Shown piece after piece: positions 32,984 through 36,342 of a stretch of DNA of 36,342 bases; position 1 is the first letter of the stretch, and every line of letters begins with the position of its first letter. Source of the stretch: Bacteroidota bacterium (GTDB lineage Bacteria; Bacteroidota; Bacteroidia; Chitinophagales; Chitinophagaceae); NCBI GenBank assembly GCA_013289015.1, contig JABDAV010000026.1, forward strand, positions 1 to 36,342. The letters are read 5' to 3'. The translations under genes and the position numbers were made by a program. The notes below the pieces were generated by a model. That model was not told the DNA's origin. It saw only the letters and a program-made list of their open reading frames with translations, and ran no database searches.

Positions 32984-34066
32984 TCATTGCATAAATTCAG
33001 CAATTAAAGAATGAAAATGATGTGTTCCTTTTTCATGCTTTACAGAATATCTTCCCTGTTTATAAAAACGTGAACGAATTCCTTTCTGAACATTTTGCAC
33101 AACTTCTTCATCTTCCAGTTCAACTGTATTCAAACCGCTTCCCGCTCCTTTTTCTAATTGGGTTGCATCGATTACGTACGTTAAAAAGCGAACGCGGCAT
33201 TTGCTTACATCTAAAGGCTCAACAATATTCACAGATAAACCCCAGGGATAAAAATTGAACATCATGTTCGGGAAAACCCATAAATAATAAGCTGCCACAT
33301 CTTTACCAAAATCAGGCGAAGTTGATGGCAGGTTAAAACACACATCACCTTTTTTGCCAATGCCTAATTGCAAATTAGAATAACGAAAAACTTCCGTAGT
33401 GTATTCGCCAAAATCAAGCACCTGGTTTAAACCTGCATGCACAAAAGGAATGTGGAAACCTTCTAAATAATTTTCGCAATACAAAGCCCAGTTTGCTTCA
33501 ACATAATAATCTTTTGAAAGATCAGGATGAAATTGCAGATCCTTTACAGGGAACCATTCAATGCGTTGCATCATTTCACTAAAAAAATCCTCAGGTTTAT
33601 ATGCTGAATGCAAACTTATAAATAACAACTCACCAAAACTGAATAAAGGAAGTTGATGCAGGTTATCTTCTTCTGTTGGAAAATTTTCTACTTCTTTAAA
33701 CTCAGGCATCGAAATAAATTTTCCATCAAGCTGAAATAATCTTCCATGATAACTACACTTAAGCTGTTTTAGCTTACAAGGTTCGTGCACCATTAAATTA
33801 CCGCGGTGTGTGCATACATTACTTAAACAATGCAATCTGTTTTGATTGTCTTTTGTAAGCAGCAAAGGTTCGTTCAAATAATTTTCAAGTAATGTAAACG
33901 GATAAGCATCTCCGGGTTCTTTCACTTTACTTACATCACCAATAAACTGCCATGATGGTGCAAAAATTTTTTTTTTCGCATCTTCATAACATTGCTTATC
34001 AGTATAAAAACTTGTATCAATTGTTTTGGCTCTGGCAATATCCGGGTCAACAAAAAATGAAGGCAT
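32984..34066 (-). CDS. Rieske 2Fe-2S aromatic ring-hydroxylating oxygenase, alpha subunit-like
   Basis: A 360-residue protein. The Rieske cluster ligands are CTHR (Cys85, His87) and CSYHG (Cys104, His107). The catalytic mononuclear iron site is NWALYCENYLEGFHIPFVH (His205, His210). A C-terminal ring-hydroxylating domain follows (YYLWVFPNMMFNFYPWGLSV, then EDEEVVQNVQKGIRSRFYKQ). The layout fits choline/glycine-betaine monooxygenase-like or other aromatic-type hydroxylases. No reductase or ferredoxin gene is near, so the electron donor is elsewhere. The substrate is unknown. Confidence 0.92.
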   Translation of the reverse strand: MPSFFVDPDIARAKTIDTSFYTDKQCYEDAKKKIFAPSWQFIGDVSKVKEPGDAYPFTLLENYLNEPLLLTKDNQNRLHCLSNVCTHRGNLMVHEPCKLKQLKCSYHGRLFQLDGKFISMPEFKEVENFPTEEDNLHQLPLFSFGELLFISLHSAYKPEDFFSEMMQRIEWFPVKDLQFHPDLSKDYYVEANWALYCENYLEGFHIPFVHAGLNQVLDFGEYTTEVFRYSNLQLGIGKKGDVCFNLPSTSPDFGKDVAAYYLWVFPNMMFNFYPWGLSVNIVEPLDVSKCRVRFLTYVIDATQLEKGAGSGLNTVELEDEEVVQNVQKGIRSRFYKQGRYSVKHEKGTHHFHSLIAEFMQ

Positions 34067-34178
34067 AAATGATTTTTGTTTAAAAGTAATTATGATTTTG
34101 TTATTTGGAAGTCTGGAAACTACAAGTGTTCGAAACCTTAATATAAGAATTTTCCTTTTTTCTGTAAGAAGTTGATGT

Positions 34179-34213
34179 CTATAGCTTATCTATAGCTAAG
34201 TTATAGCTTACTT
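34179..34213. repeat. Three tandem TATAGCT units, about 12 bp period
   Basis: TATAGCT recurs three times at roughly 12-base intervals with changing flanks. Confidence 0.75.
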
Positions 34214-34566
34214 AAGGCTGGTTAAATCCTGTGATAAAGGCATACATACCTATGGCAAATCAATTGGTAATGCATGTTTATATTCTTCCGGGGCGAAGTG
34301 TTAGCCATAAACGGAAACCTTACCGTAAACTCTATGATCACTTTACAGATTTTATTTTTACACTGAGTGGTTTTACGTGACGCTTATGCTACCTGGTTCG
34401 GTGAAGATTCCGGACCTCCCGGCGAAGTTTGCAATCCTATGTATCCGAAATTTTAAAATCCTTAAGGAATGAATTCCTTCGGAATTTAATCTCTTTTTAA
34501 TATCACTTTTTCTACAATCATATTAGCCTTTCTGGCCTGGTTTATTAATAGTTTCAGGTTATGAGA

Positions 34567-34603
34567 TTCCCACTTTTCCAAATGGCTGAACAGGTCGTGG
34601 GAA
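34567..34603. repeat. REP-like inverted repeat TTCCCAC/GTGGGAA
   Basis: The 7-base arms at 34567-34573 and 34597-34603 flank a 23-base loop, followed by TGACG, as in the kdpC-kdpD element. Confidence 0.6.
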
Positions 34604-34622
34604 TGACGTATAAAGAGGTTTA

Positions 34623-34685
34623 TTTATTCATTGCTGCTTACAACAGCAATAAGAACATTCGTACATCATGGCAGCAATGAATAAA
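34623..34685. repeat. Perfect 15 bp inverted repeat upstream of lysS
   Basis: TTTATTCATTGCTGC (34623-34637) is exactly inverted at 34671-34685 with a 33-base loop. It lies 30 bases before the lysS -7 element and could be an operator, a terminator of unknown RNA, or a dispersed element. Confidence 0.85.
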
Positions 34686-34714
34686 CGCAAATGCAGCAAA
34701 TTTTTTTGTTAGCT

Positions 34715-34722
34715 TATATTTG
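34715..34722 (+). promoter_or_regulatory. Bacteroidota -7 element of lysS
   Basis: TATATTTG matches TAnnTTTG exactly; start expected near 34729, giving a leader of about 60 bases to the ATG. Confidence 0.4.
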
Positions 34723-34787
34723 CCGCCCGGTTTGATTTGTGACCGCCGGAAAATCAGAAATCAAAAAATCAGAAATCATACATTACA

Positions 34788-36317
34788 ATGAGTGCGCATT
34801 TATCTGAGCAGGAAATTATCCGCAGAAGCAAACTGGAAAAATTAAAAGCATTGAACATCGAGCCTTATCCTGCGGCGTTGTACCCGGTTACGTATTATTC
34901 AGCCGATATAAAAAATGCATTTTCTGAAGAAACAAAAGAACAGTTCAGCAATGTTTGTGTGGCAGGAAGAATAATGAGTCTGAATGATAAAGGCAAGGTG
35001 TTTTTTATTAAGATACAAGACAGCAAAGGAATTATTCAATTATATGTTCGCAAGGATGATGTTTGTGCTGGTGAAGACAAAGCATTGTTTGATGAAGTGA
35101 TAAAACATTTAATTGACCTTGGTGATATTATCGGCGTTACCGGTTTTGTTTTTATTACAAGAACAGGCGAGATTTCTATTCATGCAAACAGCTTTACGTT
35201 GCTCGCAAAATCATTGAAACCATTGCCGGTTGTTAAGCGTGATGAAGAAGGAAATGTATATGATGAAGTTACCGATCCTGAATTCCGTTACCGCCAGCGT
35301 TATGCAGATCTTATTGTTAACCCTGAAGTAAAAAATGTTTTTCTTAAGCGCACGCAACTCATCAACACTATGCGTAATTTTTTAAATGACCGCGGTGCTT
35401 TGGAAGTTGATACACCGGTGCTGCAATCTATTCCGGGCGGCGCTGCAGCAAGGCCGTTTGTTACACATCACAATGCTTTGGATATTCCTTTGTATTTGCG
35501 TATTGCAAACGAATTGTATTTAAAAAGACTGATCGTTGGCGGCTTTGACTGGGTATATGAATTCAGCCGCGATTTCAGGAATGAAGGCATGGACAGAATG
35601 CATAACCCTGAGTTCACTATTCTTGAATGGTATACCGCATACAAAGATTATTTCTGGATGATGGAAACAACAGAACAATTATTTGAGCAGGTTGCATTGG
35701 CTTTGCACGGAACAACAGACGTAAAAGTTGGAGATAATATCATCAGCTTTAAAGCGCCCTTCAAACGCATCAGTATTTACGATGCAATAAAAGAATATAC
35801 AGACTTTGATGTAAGTGAAATGAGTGAAGAACAATTGTTCGAAGTATGCAAACAACTGCATCTTGGTGTTGACAAAAGCATGGGTAAAGGCAAATTGATC
35901 GATGCAATTTTTGGAGAAAAAGCAGAAGGTAATTTTATTCAGCCAACATTCATTATTGATTACCCTGTTGAGATGAGTCCATTGACAAAAAAACATCGCG
36001 AAAAAGCTGGATTGGTAGAAAGATTTGAGCTGATGATCAATGGCAAAGAATTAGCCAATGCTTACAGTGAGCTGAATGATCCGATCGATCAACGTGAAAG
36101 ATTTGAAGAACAATCCCGTTTAATGGAACGCGGCGATGATGAAGCTATGTTCATTGATGATGACTTTTTACGTGCACTTGAATATGGAATGCCGCCAACA
36201 AGTGGCATTGGCATTGGCATTGATCGTTTATGCATGTTGATGACGAATCAGCCTTCCATACAAGATGTTTTATTGTTTCCACAAATGCGACCAGAGCGAA
36301 GGGGTGATGAAGCTTAG
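34788..36317 (+). CDS. lysS: Lysyl-tRNA synthetase, class II
   Basis: A complete 509-residue enzyme that charges tRNA-Lys. The N-terminal OB-fold anticodon domain covers about 50-150 (VCVAGRIMSLNDKGKVFFIK). The catalytic core has motif 1 near RTQLINTMRNFLNDRGALEV, motif 2 as SRDFRNEGMDRMHNPEFT and motif 3 as GIGIGIDRLCMLMTNQPSIQ. It ends DVLLFPQMRPERRGDEA. Length is normal. The gene has its own -7 element and stands alone at the window edge; the last 25 bases hold no gene. Confidence 0.98.
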   Translation: MSAHLSEQEIIRRSKLEKLKALNIEPYPAALYPVTYYSADIKNAFSEETKEQFSNVCVAGRIMSLNDKGKVFFIKIQDSKGIIQLYVRKDDVCAGEDKALFDEVIKHLIDLGDIIGVTGFVFITRTGEISIHANSFTLLAKSLKPLPVVKRDEEGNVYDEVTDPEFRYRQRYADLIVNPEVKNVFLKRTQLINTMRNFLNDRGALEVDTPVLQSIPGGAAARPFVTHHNALDIPLYLRIANELYLKRLIVGGFDWVYEFSRDFRNEGMDRMHNPEFTILEWYTAYKDYFWMMETTEQLFEQVALALHGTTDVKVGDNIISFKAPFKRISIYDAIKEYTDFDVSEMSEEQLFEVCKQLHLGVDKSMGKGKLIDAIFGEKAEGNFIQPTFIIDYPVEMSPLTKKHREKAGLVERFELMINGKELANAYSELNDPIDQRERFEEQSRLMERGDDEAMFIDDDFLRALEYGMPPTSGIGIGIDRLCMLMTNQPSIQDVLLFPQMRPERRGDEA

Positions 36318-36342
36318 CCGGAGCATTCACGAGTACCTTTAA

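Larger units (their letters stand above)
34067..34787. other. Gene-free 721 bp, repeat-rich, between Rieske gene and lysS
   Basis: No credible coding frame. It holds a threefold CTATAGCTTAT-like repeat (34179-34213), a nested palindrome around AAGGAAT-GA-ATTCCTT (34459-34483), a TTCCCAC/GTGGGAA inverted repeat (34567-34603), a 15 bp perfect inverted repeat (34623-34685), a -7 element (34715-34722), and a doubled AATCAGAAATC before lysS. No tRNA or known RNA was recognised. Confidence 0.7.

Overview
The window is about 36 kb of AT-rich bacterial chromosome. It looks like Bacteroidota, probably Chitinophagaceae-like; the phylum is much surer than the family. The evidence is the TAnnTTTG-type -7 promoter elements, the near absence of Shine-Dalgarno sites, Bacteroidota-style secreted proteins and lipoproteins, a Bacteroidota-type kdp locus, and intergenic spaces full of short palindromic repeats. 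There is no rRNA, tRNA, CRISPR array, transposase or phage gene.

Layout. (1) 1-10012 is a cation-homeostasis block: the 3' end of a sigma-54 activator gene, a convergent NhaD Na+/H+ antiporter, then kdpF-kdpA-kdpB-kdpC, a KdpD-type sensor without a kinase core, and a separate HAMP-PAS histidine kinase overlapping it by one base. kdpB is split by a one-base frame change in an A7 run. A second 27-residue membrane peptide precedes kdpF. (2) 10061-16776 holds an ECF sigma factor with a small membrane protein, a heterodimeric ABC exporter, a multi-pass membrane protein, and an operon of two small membrane proteins plus an Hsp20 chaperone. Three transcription units here carry the same promoter, AAAGTAA-N14-CGTCTT, including that of the sigma gene itself. 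This suggests an autoregulated envelope or proteostasis stress regulon, and it is the best candidate for an undescribed system. (3) 16819-22651 contains a Tet(X)-related flavin monooxygenase, a small beta-barrel-like protein, and on the minus strand cysS, glpD and glpF. (4) 22652-30861 is accessory: a DNRLRE lipoprotein, a degenerate 40-45 bp tandem repeat, an unknown 241-aa protein, a DinB-like protein, a GAF-PAS protein, and a control region with two near-identical promoter/dyad modules, one of them apparently driving a small terminated RNA. Lipoproteins, a DoxX-like protein and two secreted proteins follow. (5) 30980-36342 has a DUF2130 coiled-coil protein, an outer-membrane beta-barrel, a Rieske oxygenase (minus strand), a repeat-rich 720 bp gap and complete lysS.

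How the parts fit. The sigma-54 activator is the likely output of the split KdpD/histidine-kinase pair, because no KdpE-type regulator adjoins it; NhaD would serve the same Na+/K+ physiology. glpF and glpD form a glycerol uptake and oxidation pair. The ECF block links membrane-anchored small proteins, an exporter and a small heat-shock protein under one predicted sigma factor. All functions are read from sequence features and family knowledge; no searches were run.
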